From NCBI RefSeq assembly GCF_901482695.1, contig NZ_LR590484.1, forward strand, positions 2,728,001-2,792,000: DNA of 64,000 nt, read 5' to 3'. This document shows, piece by piece, positions 27,406 to 36,398 of the stretch. The stretch comes from Sphingobacterium thalpophilum (GTDB lineage Bacteria; Bacteroidota; Bacteroidia; Sphingobacteriales; Sphingobacteriaceae). Every line of letters starts with the position of its first letter. Positions within the stretch are counted from its first letter, which is position 1. The notes under the pieces are model-generated. The model was not told the DNA's origin, did not search any database, and worked only from the letters and a program-made list of their open reading frames with translations. Both the position numbers and the translations under genes were made by a program.

Positions 27406-28452
27406 TTACCATCTGATCAATGCGGAGCCCCAGGTGAAACCCGCGCCAAAGGCAGCCAGGCAAATGAGATCTCCTGCTTTGATCTTTCCTTCCTCCCAGG
27501 CTTCACATAGCGCTATGGGGATGGATGCTGCGGTGGTATTGCCATATTTCTGAATATTATTGAATACCTGTTCATCAGTTAATCCCAGGGTTTTCTGCAC
27601 AAATTGTGAAATACGCAGATTGGCCTGATGTGGAATGAGGAGATCGATATCACTTGCCGTCAGTCCATTCTTTGCCAGTGCTTCGTGGATCACTTCCGGA
27701 AATTTCACGACAGCTTTTTTAAAGACCGTCTGTCCGTCCATATATGGAAATGCGGTACCATCATCCAGCATTTCTTTTGTCATCAATAGCCCTCCCAGTT
27801 CCTGCTCCGGCCAGTTTGGCATTTGATCCAGCCAGATACCACTTGATGCCCCGGGATAATACATGGCCAATTTTTCGGCATCGGCACCATCTGAATGCAA
27901 ATGGGTGCTTAAGATACCGCTGCCTGTTTCTGTGGATGGCTGTAGTACGACTGCGCCGGCGCCGTCACCAAAAATCACGGATACGGCACGACCCCGGGTG
28001 GAGAAGTCCAAGGCAAAGGAATGCTTTTCGGATCCGACCACAAGTACATTTTTGTACATTCCGGTTTTGACGAATTGATCAGCGACAGATAAGGCATATA
28101 TAAACCCCGAACACTGGTTTCGGATATCCAAGGCTCCAATTTCTTTCATGCCCATCTCTCGTTGTAGCAGTACGGCGCAGCCCGGAAAATAATAGTCCGG
28201 TGATAAGGTGGCGAATATAACGAAGTCTACCTCTTCTGTAGTAATATTGGCCCGTTCTATCGCTATTTTGGCGGCTTCGACAGCCATGGTGGTGGTGGTC
28301 TCCCCGATGCGGTCAGCGTAGCGGCGTTCCTTGATCCCGGTACGTTCCTGGATCCATTCGTCACTCGTATCCATAAAACGGGTTAAGTCATTATTGGTAT
28401 ACACGTTTTTGGGGACATAATAGCCAATTCCCGCGATTTTTGACTGGTACAT
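27406..28452 (-). CDS. fabH: 3-oxoacyl-ACP synthase III (KAS III)
   Basis: 348 residues, condensing enzyme that starts fatty acid synthesis from acyl-CoA and malonyl-ACP. Thiolase fold with active-site C114 in RNQCSGFIYAL, the His motif LLIPHQANLRI and the Asn motif KYGNTTAASIP; the start GIGYYVPKNVYTNNDL is typical. It is slightly longer than E. coli FabH. Bacteroidota often have more than one KAS III, so this copy could be a specialised paralogue. It is a single gene, convergent with the GH2 gene and divergent from clpS. Confidence 0.9.
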   Translation of the reverse strand: MYQSKIAGIGYYVPKNVYTNNDLTRFMDTSDEWIQERTGIKERRYADRIGETTTTMAVEAAKIAIERANITTEEVDFVIFATLSPDYYFPGCAVLLQREMGMKEIGALDIRNQCSGFIYALSVADQFVKTGMYKNVLVVGSEKHSFALDFSTRGRAVSVIFGDGAGAVVLQPSTETGSGILSTHLHSDGADAEKLAMYYPGASSGIWLDQMPNWPEQELGGLLMTKEMLDDGTAFPYMDGQTVFKKAVVKFPEVIHEALAKNGLTASDIDLLIPHQANLRISQFVQKTLGLTDEQVFNNIQKYGNTTAASIPIALCEAWEEGKIKAGDLICLAAFGAGFTWGSALIRW

Positions 28453-28518
28453 AATAAAATTGTCTAATGGATTGAATTCTTCCCTTTTATATTGTCGTCA
28501 ATTTAGAAAAAAATATTT

Positions 28519-28526
28519 TATTTTTG
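28519..28526 (+). promoter_or_regulatory. Predicted -7 box TATTTTTG immediately before clpS
   Basis: TATTTTTG followed by only CAGC and then the clpS ATG (28531). With this box spanning about -11 to -4, transcription would start at or next to the ATG, predicting a leaderless mRNA. Confidence 0.6.
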
Positions 28527-28530
28527 CAGC

Positions 28531-28812
28531 ATGGGTACCCAAACAGCTGAAGAAACCTTTACGTTAGAAGAGATATTAGCGTCTGTTAAGGACTCTAATC
28601 GCCTTATTTTATGGAATGACGATACGAATACATTCGAACATGTGATCCATTGCCTGATGTACCATCTGCAGTATACCGAACCGCAGGCGGAAAAGATTGC
28701 CTGGAAGGTGCATACCGAAGGTAAATGTGCGGTACTGGAAGGTACGTTTACCGAGATGGAAATATACCGCAAGATTTTGAAAGCGGAAGGGCTGACGGTA
28801 TCCGTGGAATAA
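28531..28812 (+). CDS. clpS: ATP-dependent Clp protease adaptor ClpS
   Basis: 93 residues. Delivers N-end-rule substrates to ClpAP/ClpCP. Conserved ILWNDDTNTFEHVIHCLMYH (about 26-45) holds the Asp pair and His that recognise the N-degron, and the C-terminal half has AWKVHTEGKCAVLEG. The first ~22 residues are the variable tail. No other in-frame ATG precedes the core, so the start at 28531 is firm even though it lies just 4 nt after the -7 box. Confidence 0.92.
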   Translation: MGTQTAEETFTLEEILASVKDSNRLILWNDDTNTFEHVIHCLMYHLQYTEPQAEKIAWKVHTEGKCAVLEGTFTEMEIYRKILKAEGLTVSVE

Positions 28813-28913
28813 TTGCTATCTTTTTGTTACGGTAATAATATAGTTACGCGTCAACTTTGTGTATAAGTTTTAGGTTTATTTGTAGCAAAACTATAAATTA
28901 AGCTGAAGCTCTC

Positions 28914-31364
28914 ATGTTGTTTAACGCTAAATCGTTTAAATTTTTATTACTTGTATTTCTTCTACCAGTTGCAGTCTTCGGACAGACTGGTCAAATCAAA
29001 GCTATTCTCATCGATAGCAAAACTTCTAAACCTATTTCGTCTGCCAGTGCAGCACTTTTGGATGCAGACGACGATTCTTATATCAAAGGTGCTCAGTCTG
29101 TAGATCAGGGATTTTTATTATTTTCAGATATCAAACCGGGTAAATATCGTGTCCGGATTTCCTATGTAGGGTATGAGACGCAGACGGTTGAAGGGATTGA
29201 AGTTGTCGCTTCGAAAACCAAAGATCTAGGTCGCGTGGGGCTCGTCTCCACAGGTGAATTACTGGATGAAGTGGTGGTTGAAGGGCGAGTGCCAGCTATG
29301 CAGATCGGCATTGACCGCAAGACCTTCAACGTCGGAGAGAGCCTGGTGAGTGCGGGCGGTACCGCGACAGATGTTCTGGCCAATGTGCCTACGTTGCAGG
29401 TCGATCAGGACGGATCCGTCAGCCTCAGAGGGTCGAGCAGCGTCAAGATTTTAATAGATGGCAGAGAGTCTGCATTGGCGGGCAATGATGTGACCTCCCT
29501 ATTGCAGAGCCTTCCGGCCAATTCCATTGAGAAAGTAGAGGTGATTACTAATCCCTCGTCCAAATACGATGCTGAGGGACAGACGGGTATTATCAATATA
29601 GTTTTAAAGAAAAATATCCGGACAGGCCTCAATGGATCAGTGAATACCTCGGCAGGATCTTATGATAATTATATGGCCGGAATCACGTTGAACTATCGGG
29701 ACAAGAAGTTTAACTATTTTGGATCGTATAATTTCAACAAACGGAATATGGTGGGAAGCGGGGCTGTCGACAATATTTTCAAAAATAACAGTAGCCGGAT
29801 TTCAAACAATTCGGAATCCTCGAGGAAAGGCACGAGTCATACGGTGAAAGCAGGGGTAGATTACAATATTTCGGATCGGACTTCATTGAGCTTTTCGGGT
29901 AACCTGAGCGTGAGAGATAATAACCGCGTGGAGGACTTAACTTATAACTACTTTAACCACCCCACACTGTCGGGAACGAGTAAAAGAAACTCGAAGCAGC
30001 TCGAAGATGACCTGGGATACGAGTTTACGATGGACTTTCGCCATCAATTTAAGCGGCAGGGAGAAGAGCTGACGGCCAATGCCAGCTATGGCCGCGATAA
30101 GGAAGATGGAACCAATGATTTTTATCAGATATTTAGTTCCGAAGCCCCAAATACTGGCCGACAGAATAGGACCTCCGAAGACGGTAAGAATATCAATATA
30201 CAGGCAGACTACGTATTGCCCTTTTCGGAACACAGCAAGTTTGAAGCTGGATACCGCTCACAGATCAGAAAGTCATTTGATACCCAGTTTTCGGATACAT
30301 TGGGCGCCAACAACAAGTACGTGCCAGATTATGGAATCAGCAATGATTTTGATTTTACTTCTTCTGTACATGCGTTATATGCGAATTACCAGGGCAAGTT
30401 GTCTGATAAGATCGGTTATCAGCTGGGTTTGCGTGCAGAACAGTTTAATTTGAAGTCGACCTACTTCTCTAAAGATCCGGCTGTTGTGGATAAGGAAACA
30501 AGAGCTACACAAGATTTTTTTAGACTCTATCCGACATTGTTTTTGACCTATAATGTTGGTGACGATGGTGATAAGTTGCAATTTAGTTATTCGCGGAGAG
30601 TACAACGGGCCAGAGGCTGGCAGGTCAATCCCTTTTTGAATGTTTCTGACGATATGAACAGAAGGCAAGGTAATCCCAACCTGAAGCCCGAAGATGTTCA
30701 CGGTTTTGAATTGAGCTTTGCTAAAACTTTCGGGAAGGTCAACTTGATCTCTTCGGCCTACTTTAACCACACGAGTCAGGTGATGCAACCTTACGTCTAT
30801 TATGTGGATACCGCTAGTAGCGTTACCTATAGCCGCTGGGAAAATTTGACGAGCCGGAATCTATCGGGTTTTGAATTCATTTCTAAGGTGAATGCGACGA
30901 AGGACTTTGATTTTACCTTTAACCTCAACTTGATCAATATCAATTACAAAGCGAACGAAGCTTATAACATCAAAGGTTCCAATGGTTTCGCCTACAATTC
31001 CAATTTAACAGCGAATTACCGCTTTACGCCAACATTTTCGGCGCAGCTGCGGGGGGAATATAACTCGTCGCGGGTGATGGCGCAGGGAAAAATGAATGCG
31101 ATGAAAGGTGTTGATATCGCCTTGAAAAAAGATGTATTCAACAAAAAGGCTTCTATCATGTTTAATGTGAGGGACGTTTTCAATACCAGACGGATGCGGG
31201 GCTTTACAGAGACACCACAGTTAAGTTCTAATTTTGAGCATCGTTGGATGAAGAGAATGTTTACCTTGTCACTTTCATATCGCTTTGGCAGTCAGGATTT
31301 AAATAAGTCCAAAAAGAGGGAAACGAACACAAATGAAATAAATGGTGGCGGAGAAGAATATTAA
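28914..31364 (+). CDS. TonB-dependent receptor / outer-membrane beta-barrel family protein
   Basis: 816 residues with a signal peptide (about 1-23, ending VFGQ). A CarboxypepD_reg-like domain (about 26-105), a region DEVVVEGRVPAMQIGID resembling the TonB box/plug start, a plug (SVSLRGSSSVKILIDGRES; AEGQTGIINIVLKK) and a C-terminal outer-membrane barrel of the OMP_b-brl_3 type. It has no susD next to it, so it is not a glycan SusC; ligands for this family are mostly unknown. It stands alone between clpS and the DUF1080 gene. Confidence 0.88.
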   Translation: MLFNAKSFKFLLLVFLLPVAVFGQTGQIKAILIDSKTSKPISSASAALLDADDDSYIKGAQSVDQGFLLFSDIKPGKYRVRISYVGYETQTVEGIEVVASKTKDLGRVGLVSTGELLDEVVVEGRVPAMQIGIDRKTFNVGESLVSAGGTATDVLANVPTLQVDQDGSVSLRGSSSVKILIDGRESALAGNDVTSLLQSLPANSIEKVEVITNPSSKYDAEGQTGIINIVLKKNIRTGLNGSVNTSAGSYDNYMAGITLNYRDKKFNYFGSYNFNKRNMVGSGAVDNIFKNNSSRISNNSESSRKGTSHTVKAGVDYNISDRTSLSFSGNLSVRDNNRVEDLTYNYFNHPTLSGTSKRNSKQLEDDLGYEFTMDFRHQFKRQGEELTANASYGRDKEDGTNDFYQIFSSEAPNTGRQNRTSEDGKNINIQADYVLPFSEHSKFEAGYRSQIRKSFDTQFSDTLGANNKYVPDYGISNDFDFTSSVHALYANYQGKLSDKIGYQLGLRAEQFNLKSTYFSKDPAVVDKETRATQDFFRLYPTLFLTYNVGDDGDKLQFSYSRRVQRARGWQVNPFLNVSDDMNRRQGNPNLKPEDVHGFELSFAKTFGKVNLISSAYFNHTSQVMQPYVYYVDTASSVTYSRWENLTSRNLSGFEFISKVNATKDFDFTFNLNLININYKANEAYNIKGSNGFAYNSNLTANYRFTPTFSAQLRGEYNSSRVMAQGKMNAMKGVDIALKKDVFNKKASIMFNVRDVFNTRRMRGFTETPQLSSNFEHRWMKRMFTLSLSYRFGSQDLNKSKKRETNTNEINGGGEEY

Positions 31365-31400
31365 ATTATATTGCACTTTTTAAGCCTAAATGCTTAATTT

Positions 31401-31408
31401 TAATTTTG
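31401..31408 (+). promoter_or_regulatory. Predicted -7 box TAATTTTG for the DUF1080 gene
   Basis: TAATTTTG matches TAnnTTTG, 22 nt before the ATG at 31431, giving a leader of about 19 nt. Confidence 0.5.
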
Positions 31409-31430
31409 AAACAAACCTAAAACTAGAAAA

Positions 31431-32240
31431 ATGAAGTTATTAAAGACAGTTCTCGCAGTATCGGTAATGGCTTTTTCGGCTCAACTTAATACAGCGGTGG
31501 CGCAAGCAAAGAAGGAAGTCCCTGCGTATAAAATTTTGGATTTACCGCGTGTGGACATCAAGAAATTCAAAAAGAATAAAGCTGGTGCCTATGTGATTTT
31601 TGATGGCAGCTCAATGGAAGGCTGGAGAGGATATAATAAAACTGATATTCCAAAGAAGTGGGTGATTGATCAAGGAGCGATCAAGTACGATAGTCATGCC
31701 AATGTGGGCAAGGATCAGGGCGGTGATCTGATCTTCGCGCATGATTTTAAAAATTTTGAACTGGAGCTGGAATGGAAGGTTGCAAAGGGTGCAAATTCGG
31801 GTATTTTCTTTTTGGCGAAAGAAGTTGAGGGCCAGCCCATTTACATTTCCTCACCTGAATGCCAGGTGCTGGACAACGAAAACCACCCAGATGCCAAAAT
31901 GGGGGTAGACGGCAACCGTAAATCGACATCATTGTATGATATGATCCCGGCGAAGCCACAAAACGGCAAACCATACGGCGAATGGAACAAGGTCAAAATC
32001 CGTGTAAACAATGGTAAAGTAGAACATTTTCAAAATGGTGTGAAGGTCGTGGAATATACCTTGTGGGATAAATCCTGGATTGATTTATTACAGAAAAGTA
32101 AATTTAGCCAAGAAAAATGGCCATTGGCTTTTGAGCTGCTTAGCCATGTCGGCGGAGATAGCAAGTCAGGCGTGATCGGTCTTCAGGACCATGGCGATGA
32201 CGTTTGGTTTAGAAACATCACTGTGAAGGTGTTAAAATAG
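31431..32240 (+). CDS. Secreted DUF1080 (3-keto-disaccharide hydrolase-type) protein
   Basis: 269 residues with a signal peptide (about 1-25, ending AVAQA). One concanavalin-like beta-sandwich of the DUF1080/3-keto-disaccharide hydrolase family: IFDGSSMEGWRGY near the start, GDLIFAHDFKNFELELEWKV, ANSGIFFL and the CQVLDNENHPDAKMG stretch, ending GLQDHGDDVWFRNITVK. Family members are linked to keto-sugar cleavage or to glycan binding; the substrate here is unknown. It is a single gene whose TAG stop is the first base triplet of the terminator 32238-32272. Confidence 0.85.
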   Translation: MKLLKTVLAVSVMAFSAQLNTAVAQAKKEVPAYKILDLPRVDIKKFKKNKAGAYVIFDGSSMEGWRGYNKTDIPKKWVIDQGAIKYDSHANVGKDQGGDLIFAHDFKNFELELEWKVAKGANSGIFFLAKEVEGQPIYISSPECQVLDNENHPDAKMGVDGNRKSTSLYDMIPAKPQNGKPYGEWNKVKIRVNNGKVEHFQNGVKVVEYTLWDKSWIDLLQKSKFSQEKWPLAFELLSHVGGDSKSGVIGLQDHGDDVWFRNITVKVLK

Positions 32241-32272
32241 CAAAAAAGCAGCTAAAAGCTGCTTTTTTGCTA
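32238..32272. terminator. Palindromic bidirectional terminator that contains both flanking stop codons
   Basis: TAGCAAAAAAGCAGC (32238-32252) pairs perfectly with GCTGCTTTTTTGCTA (32258-32272) around TAAAA. The GC-rich core GCAGC/GCTGC is followed by six T in either direction. The outer TAG of each arm is the stop codon of the DUF1080 gene (plus) and of the HAD gene (minus). Confidence 0.92.
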
Positions 32273-32974
32273 TAAAATGGATTGTAATTCTTGTAGTCCC
32301 AGTACCATATGGGGGACGTCGTCAGGCTTTTCGTAGCCATTGGGGTTGAAAAAGATGGCGTCAATCCCCGCGTTCATTGCACCGCGTATATCTGCATCAA
32401 GGTTATCGCCAACCATCAAAGATGCTTCCGCCCCGGCTGCCGCAGTTTCCAGAGCAAACCGGAAGATTTTGGGGTCGGGCTTATTGACACCTATGACCTC
32501 GGAGATAAAGACATGCTTGAAATATTTCTTTAGGTTGCTCTTTTCCAGCTTAGTTTCACAAGCTTCTTTAAAGCCATTGGAAATCAAATGGAGGTTGTAT
32601 TTTTCGCCCAGGTAAGCCAATGTTTCGTGTGCATCAGGAAATAAATTTGTCTTTTGTGGGCATATCGTCAGGTACTCGAGTTCGAATTCTTCGGGGAATA
32701 ACTCCGGCGATACGCCGAGGGCGGTGAAGGTGTCTGCAAACCGTGCCTTCCTCAATTCTGGTTTAGAGATTTTCCCATGGTGATAAAGTCCCCATAGGCG
32801 ATGATTATTGACGGTATATGTTTCAATAAAACGGGTGGAAGATTCCTTGTCAAAGAGACTGTCAAATTTGTATTTGAAATAAAGCTCATGGAGAGTTTCT
32901 TCGGCATTTTTGTCAAAATCCCATAGGGTGTGATCCAAGTCAAAGAAAATATCCCTTTTCTTTTGATTAAACAT
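32270..32974 (-). CDS. YjjG-type HAD-superfamily noncanonical nucleotidase/phosphatase
   Basis: 234 residues. HAD motif I DIFFDLDHTLWDF (catalytic Asp pair near residues 11 and 13), motif II LISNGF, motif III Lys in VNKPDPKIF and motif IV VGDNLDADIRGA are all present, with a helical C1 cap. The FDLDHTLWDF form and length are those of the YjjG nucleotidase group, which dephosphorylate damaged or noncanonical nucleotides. I start at ATG 32974. An in-frame ATG at 32989 exists but would overlap the predicted -7 box (32978-32985). Confidence 0.85.
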   Translation of the reverse strand: MFNQKKRDIFFDLDHTLWDFDKNAEETLHELYFKYKFDSLFDKESSTRFIETYTVNNHRLWGLYHHGKISKPELRKARFADTFTALGVSPELFPEEFELEYLTICPQKTNLFPDAHETLAYLGEKYNLHLISNGFKEACETKLEKSNLKKYFKHVFISEVIGVNKPDPKIFRFALETAAAGAEASLMVGDNLDADIRGAMNAGIDAIFFNPNGYEKPDDVPHMVLGLQELQSIL

Positions 32975-32977
32975 GTG

Positions 32978-32985
32978 CAAATATA
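32978..32985 (-). promoter_or_regulatory. Predicted -7 box TATATTTG immediately before the HAD gene
   Basis: Minus-strand TATATTTG followed by CAC and then ATG (32974). The 3-nt gap predicts a leaderless transcript, like clpS, the histidine kinase gene and hemJ. Confidence 0.6.
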
Positions 32986-33081
32986 CCATCTTTAAGCCTT
33001 TTTCAACTTATTGTGAATCGGCTAAATTTTCTTCTTTGTGTCATAATGTGCTGTATATTTCCGAATACATTGCTGAATAGC

Positions 33082-33089
33082 TATTTTTG
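33082..33089 (+). promoter_or_regulatory. Predicted -7 box TATTTTTG immediately before the histidine kinase gene
   Basis: TATTTTTG, then TTAC, then ATG at 33094. The predicted start site falls on the start codon. It should drive the kinase, regulator, TPR and hemE genes together. Confidence 0.6.
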
Positions 33090-33093
33090 TTAC

Positions 33094-33969
33094 ATGAAGA
33101 AAGCGCTGTTACTCTTTTACTTTCTGTTGTTTTATGCGGTCATGCAATTGATCTGGTGGGGTGTGATGTTTATCCGCTTTGACCCGAGCAAGAAAAACAT
33201 GATTATTGGAGAGGGTGTTTTCTTTCTGATTATCTTCTTGTGGGGCGCATGGCATTTAAAGCGCCTTGTGGAGAGGGAACAGAAATTACTGCAGCAGCAA
33301 CAGAATTTCCTTCTGGCGATCACGCATGAGCTTAAGTCTCCTTTGGCTTCCGTCAAACTTTATATTCAGACCATTCTGCGAAGGGATCTGGACAAAGAAC
33401 AGCAGCAGACTTTTTTGAGAAACTCGTTGAAAGATATCGAGCGGTTGGATGATCTGGTGGAGAATGTATTGATGACGACAAAATTGGATAGCCGTAACTA
33501 TAGCATGCCGAAAGAGGATTTTAATTTTACATCTCTGGTTGAGCAGATCGTGGACCGGCTACAAAAGAATTCTTGTAGTTCTCAGGTATTGAAGCCCTAT
33601 CTGGAAGCAGATATTATCATTCATGCTGACAAATTTGCGATCAGTAATGTGGTGACCAACCTCATCGAAAATGCAATCAAGTATTCGCCTGCTTGTGCTA
33701 CGGTGGATGTGAAGCTGTATATAGAAAGCAATAAAATTATTTTTTCGGTTGCTGACCATGGCATTGGTATCAGTGATGAGGAGAAAAAGCTTATCTTTAA
33801 TAAGTTTTATCGCGTGGGCAGTGAGGCAACACGGAAAACCAAAGGTACTGGATTGGGGTTATATATCGTGAAAACGGTATTACAGAAACATGACGCCACC
33901 ATTAAAGTTAAAGATAACACTCCGAAAGGGAGTATTTTTGAAGTAACATTTGAAAGAAATGCAAAGTAA
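33094..33969 (+). CDS. Membrane sensor histidine kinase
   Basis: 291 residues. Two membrane helices near the N-terminus (about 4-25 and 36-56) with almost no periplasmic loop, suggesting a membrane or intracellular cue. HisKA with H78 in LAITHELKSPLASVK, HATPase N-box VVTNLIENAIKYSP, G1 DHGIGIS and G2 GTGLGLYIVK. The start at 33094 gives a normal MKKALLLFYF membrane start; longer in-frame starts run through the promoter box. It overlaps its response regulator by 11 bases, a true cognate pair. Confidence 0.9.
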   Translation: MKKALLLFYFLLFYAVMQLIWWGVMFIRFDPSKKNMIIGEGVFFLIIFLWGAWHLKRLVEREQKLLQQQQNFLLAITHELKSPLASVKLYIQTILRRDLDKEQQQTFLRNSLKDIERLDDLVENVLMTTKLDSRNYSMPKEDFNFTSLVEQIVDRLQKNSCSSQVLKPYLEADIIIHADKFAISNVVTNLIENAIKYSPACATVDVKLYIESNKIIFSVADHGIGISDEEKKLIFNKFYRVGSEATRKTKGTGLGLYIVKTVLQKHDATIKVKDNTPKGSIFEVTFERNAK

Positions 33970-34669
33970 ACAAAGAATATTACTTGTCGAAGATGAAGAA
34001 CACTTGTTAGAAGCTATCAAGTTGAATCTCGAAATGGAAGGTTACCGTGTGACTACGGCCACTGATGGAAAGAAAGCGTTGAAAGTCTTTAAAGAAGAGC
34101 GTTTCAATTTAGTCATTCTCGATGTAATGATTCCTGAGATTGACGGATTCCAGGTGGCTGAAACCATTCGACTACAGAATACCGAAGTGCCGATTATGTT
34201 TTTGACTGCTAAAAACAGCAGTGAAGACCGTATTACGGGACTTAAGAAAGGGGCTGATGATTATCTGGTCAAACCCTTTAATCTGGAGGAGCTGATTCTC
34301 CGTGTGGGCAACCTGGTACGCCGTAGCATGAAGCCTGATGACCTGAAGGAACTGAATTCTTACCAGATCGGTGATAAGACCATTTATTTCAATTCTTACG
34401 AATTGCACCATGCGGATGGAACGATTACCTCGCTGACGAAGAAAGAAACCATGCTGCTAAAACTGTTGATCGAGCGCCGTAATGAGGCTGTTTCGCGCGA
34501 ACAGATTTTAGAGACTGTATGGAACTATGACGTGTATCCTTCGACACGTACAATAGATAATTTTATTTTGACGTTCCGGAAATACTTCGAACCGGATCAA
34601 AAGCATCCTATTTATTTCCATTCAATCCGCGGAGTTGGTTATAAGTTTACCGACAATAATCACGTATAG
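33959..34669 (+). CDS. OmpR/PhoB-family response regulator
   Basis: 236 residues from ATG 33959 (an ATG three codons earlier at 33950 is also possible). Receiver domain with acidic pocket LLVEDEE, phospho-acceptor D55 in VILDVMIPEIDG, Thr in FLTAK and Lys in DYLVKPF. The C-terminal winged helix (about 140-232) carries LTKKETMLLKLLIE, REQILETVWNY, TRTIDNFILTFRKYF and IRGVGYKF. It is partner of the overlapping kinase. Its targets are unknown, but co-transcription with hemE suggests a link to heme or respiration. Confidence 0.92.
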   Translation: MQSKQRILLVEDEEHLLEAIKLNLEMEGYRVTTATDGKKALKVFKEERFNLVILDVMIPEIDGFQVAETIRLQNTEVPIMFLTAKNSSEDRITGLKKGADDYLVKPFNLEELILRVGNLVRRSMKPDDLKELNSYQIGDKTIYFNSYELHHADGTITSLTKKETMLLKLLIERRNEAVSREQILETVWNYDVYPSTRTIDNFILTFRKYFEPDQKHPIYFHSIRGVGYKFTDNNHV

Positions 34670-34678
34670 TCGAGAAAG

Positions 34679-35197
34679 ATGATGACAATTAAGGCTAGAA
34701 TAGCCGTTATTTTTATCGCTGCTTTACTTTTGGGCTACGGGTTGTACCAAGGTCATTATCAGACCTCGGTGTTAATTGCTGGAGGCATTGGCTATCTGAT
34801 CTGGAGCCATTTTAGGGAGGGGTCTGTTTTTCTGGCGACTCAGGCTTTCCATCGGCAGGATTATGAAAAAACGAAGAGCCTCCTGTCCGAAATTAAAAAT
34901 CCGGATACACTGCGTAAAGGGCGTCGTAACTTTTATGAATTCATGATGGGAAATATTGCCCTGAAGGAAGACCGTATTGATGAGGCAGAATACCATTTTC
35001 AATTGGCCTCCCGCCTGCCGTGGAAAAAGGACAATGAAAAGGGGATGGTCATGATCAATTTGGCGAATATTGCTCTCCGCAAATTGGACTATGCGCGGGC
35101 AAAGGCGTATACAGATGTGGCCAGCAAGTTGCATCTTACAGCCAGGCAGACCAACATTGTTAAAAAAATAGAAAACGAAATATCAAAACATTTATAG
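34679..35197 (+). CDS. TPR-containing small membrane protein
   Basis: 172 residues with two N-terminal membrane helices (about 6-22 and 27-43) and a cytoplasmic helical region (about 55-170) with TPR-like repeats (NFYEFMMGNIALKEDRIDEAEYHFQLAS; MVMINLANIALRKLDYARAKAYTDVA). I recognise no named family. It sits 9 nt after the response regulator, and its TAG stop shares a base with the GTG start of hemE, so it is tightly coupled to both. A scaffold or regulatory role is inference from position. Confidence 0.7.
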   Translation: MMTIKARIAVIFIAALLLGYGLYQGHYQTSVLIAGGIGYLIWSHFREGSVFLATQAFHRQDYEKTKSLLSEIKNPDTLRKGRRNFYEFMMGNIALKEDRIDEAEYHFQLASRLPWKKDNEKGMVMINLANIALRKLDYARAKAYTDVASKLHLTARQTNIVKKIENEISKHL

Positions 35198-36234
35198 TGA
35201 GTACTACTTTACAAAACGACTTATTGATTAGAGCTGCATTCTCGCAGCAAACGGAGAGACCTCCTGTGTGGATGATGCGTCAGGCGGGACGCTTTATGAA
35301 GGAATATTGGGATATCAAAAATAAGTATTCTTTCCTTGAAATGTGCAAAACTCCAGAGATTGCCGCAGATGTCACCATGTTGCCGGTGGATCTGCTGGGA
35401 ATTGATGCCGCAATCTTGTTTTCAGATATTTTGGTCACTGCCGAAGCAATGGGCGGAGATCTATCTTTTGAACAAGGCGTAGGTCCACGTTTCGCTAATC
35501 CGGTTCGTTCTGTAAAAGATGCCGAAGCGTTATCTATCGACTGCTTGGATCGATTGCAATATGTCGCTGACGCCATTAAGGTGATACAGCAGCGCTTGGA
35601 TGGCCGTATTCCATTGATTGGATTTGCGGGTGCTCCATTTACCATATTGAGCTATTTAGTGGAGGGCGGTTCTTCTAAAGATTTCAAACTGACAAAATTG
35701 ATGCTGAACAATCAGCCGGAGCTCGCTCATCTGATTCTGCAAAAGATTGCGGATGTGACGGTGGACTATCTAAATATGCAGATTGCCGCAGGTGTAAATG
35801 CGATTCAGTTATTCGATAGCTGGGCGCTGGCCTTATCCTGGAACGACTACCGTGATTTTTCGCATGCTTATAACAAACAGATTCTTTCCAAATTGAACCG
35901 AAAGGATATTCCGGTGATCTCCTTCTGTAAGGGATCGTCGGTGTTTGCGCCGATGATGGTGGAGGCTCAGCCTGATGTGGTCTCGATAGACTGGAATGCT
36001 GACCTTAAAAATGTAAAGCAGTCTTTACCTCAGGGCATCGCTGTTCAGGGTAATTTAGATCCTTTTGTTCTTTATGCTGACAAACCTGTGATCAAGAAGA
36101 AAATTATCGAATTATTTGAACGTATGAGGGGTGAGAATGGCTTCATCTTTAATCTGGGACATGGCATCATGCCCGATATTCCTTTTGACCATGTCAAATA
36201 CGCTATTGAAGTAGTAAAAGAATTTAGGTATTAA
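35197..36234 (+). CDS. hemE: Uroporphyrinogen decarboxylase
   Basis: 345 residues. Converts uroporphyrinogen III to coproporphyrinogen III in heme synthesis. N-terminal signature RPPVWMMRQAGRFMKEY with the substrate-binding arginines, catalytic Asp in DAAILFSDILV, and the second signature GFAGAPFTILSYLVEGG; conserved GHGIMPDIP near the end. The start is GTG at 35197, which shares its first G with the preceding TAG stop and gives the usual short lead to the signature; no ATG fits. It ends before the terminator at 36260-36285. Confidence 0.95.
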   Translation: MSTTLQNDLLIRAAFSQQTERPPVWMMRQAGRFMKEYWDIKNKYSFLEMCKTPEIAADVTMLPVDLLGIDAAILFSDILVTAEAMGGDLSFEQGVGPRFANPVRSVKDAEALSIDCLDRLQYVADAIKVIQQRLDGRIPLIGFAGAPFTILSYLVEGGSSKDFKLTKLMLNNQPELAHLILQKIADVTVDYLNMQIAAGVNAIQLFDSWALALSWNDYRDFSHAYNKQILSKLNRKDIPVISFCKGSSVFAPMMVEAQPDVVSIDWNADLKNVKQSLPQGIAVQGNLDPFVLYADKPVIKKKIIELFERMRGENGFIFNLGHGIMPDIPFDHVKYAIEVVKEFRY

Positions 36235-36259
36235 TTCTTTCATTCATCCGAATAGAATA

Positions 36260-36285
36260 GGCTTGCTTAGGCAGGCCTTTTTTTT
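36260..36285 (+). terminator. Intrinsic terminator after hemE
   Basis: GGCTTGC (36260-36266) pairs with GCAGGCC (36271-36277, one G-U pair) around TTAG, followed by eight T (36278-36285). Confidence 0.88.
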
Positions 36286-36386
36286 ACGCTATCCGCGCTG
36301 GCAAGGTCGGTCTAAGGCCATTGTATTATCAGTGTAAGAGTTTAATCAATAGGCACCCAAACTAGCCAATTCCAGTCAACTTTTCG

Positions 36387-36394
36387 TACTTTTG
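36387..36394 (+). promoter_or_regulatory. Predicted -7 box TACTTTTG immediately before hemJ
   Basis: TACTTTTG, then TGCT, then the hemJ ATG at 36399. A leaderless mRNA is predicted. No -33 TTTG is seen at the usual distance. Confidence 0.58.
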
Positions 36395-36398
36395 TGCT

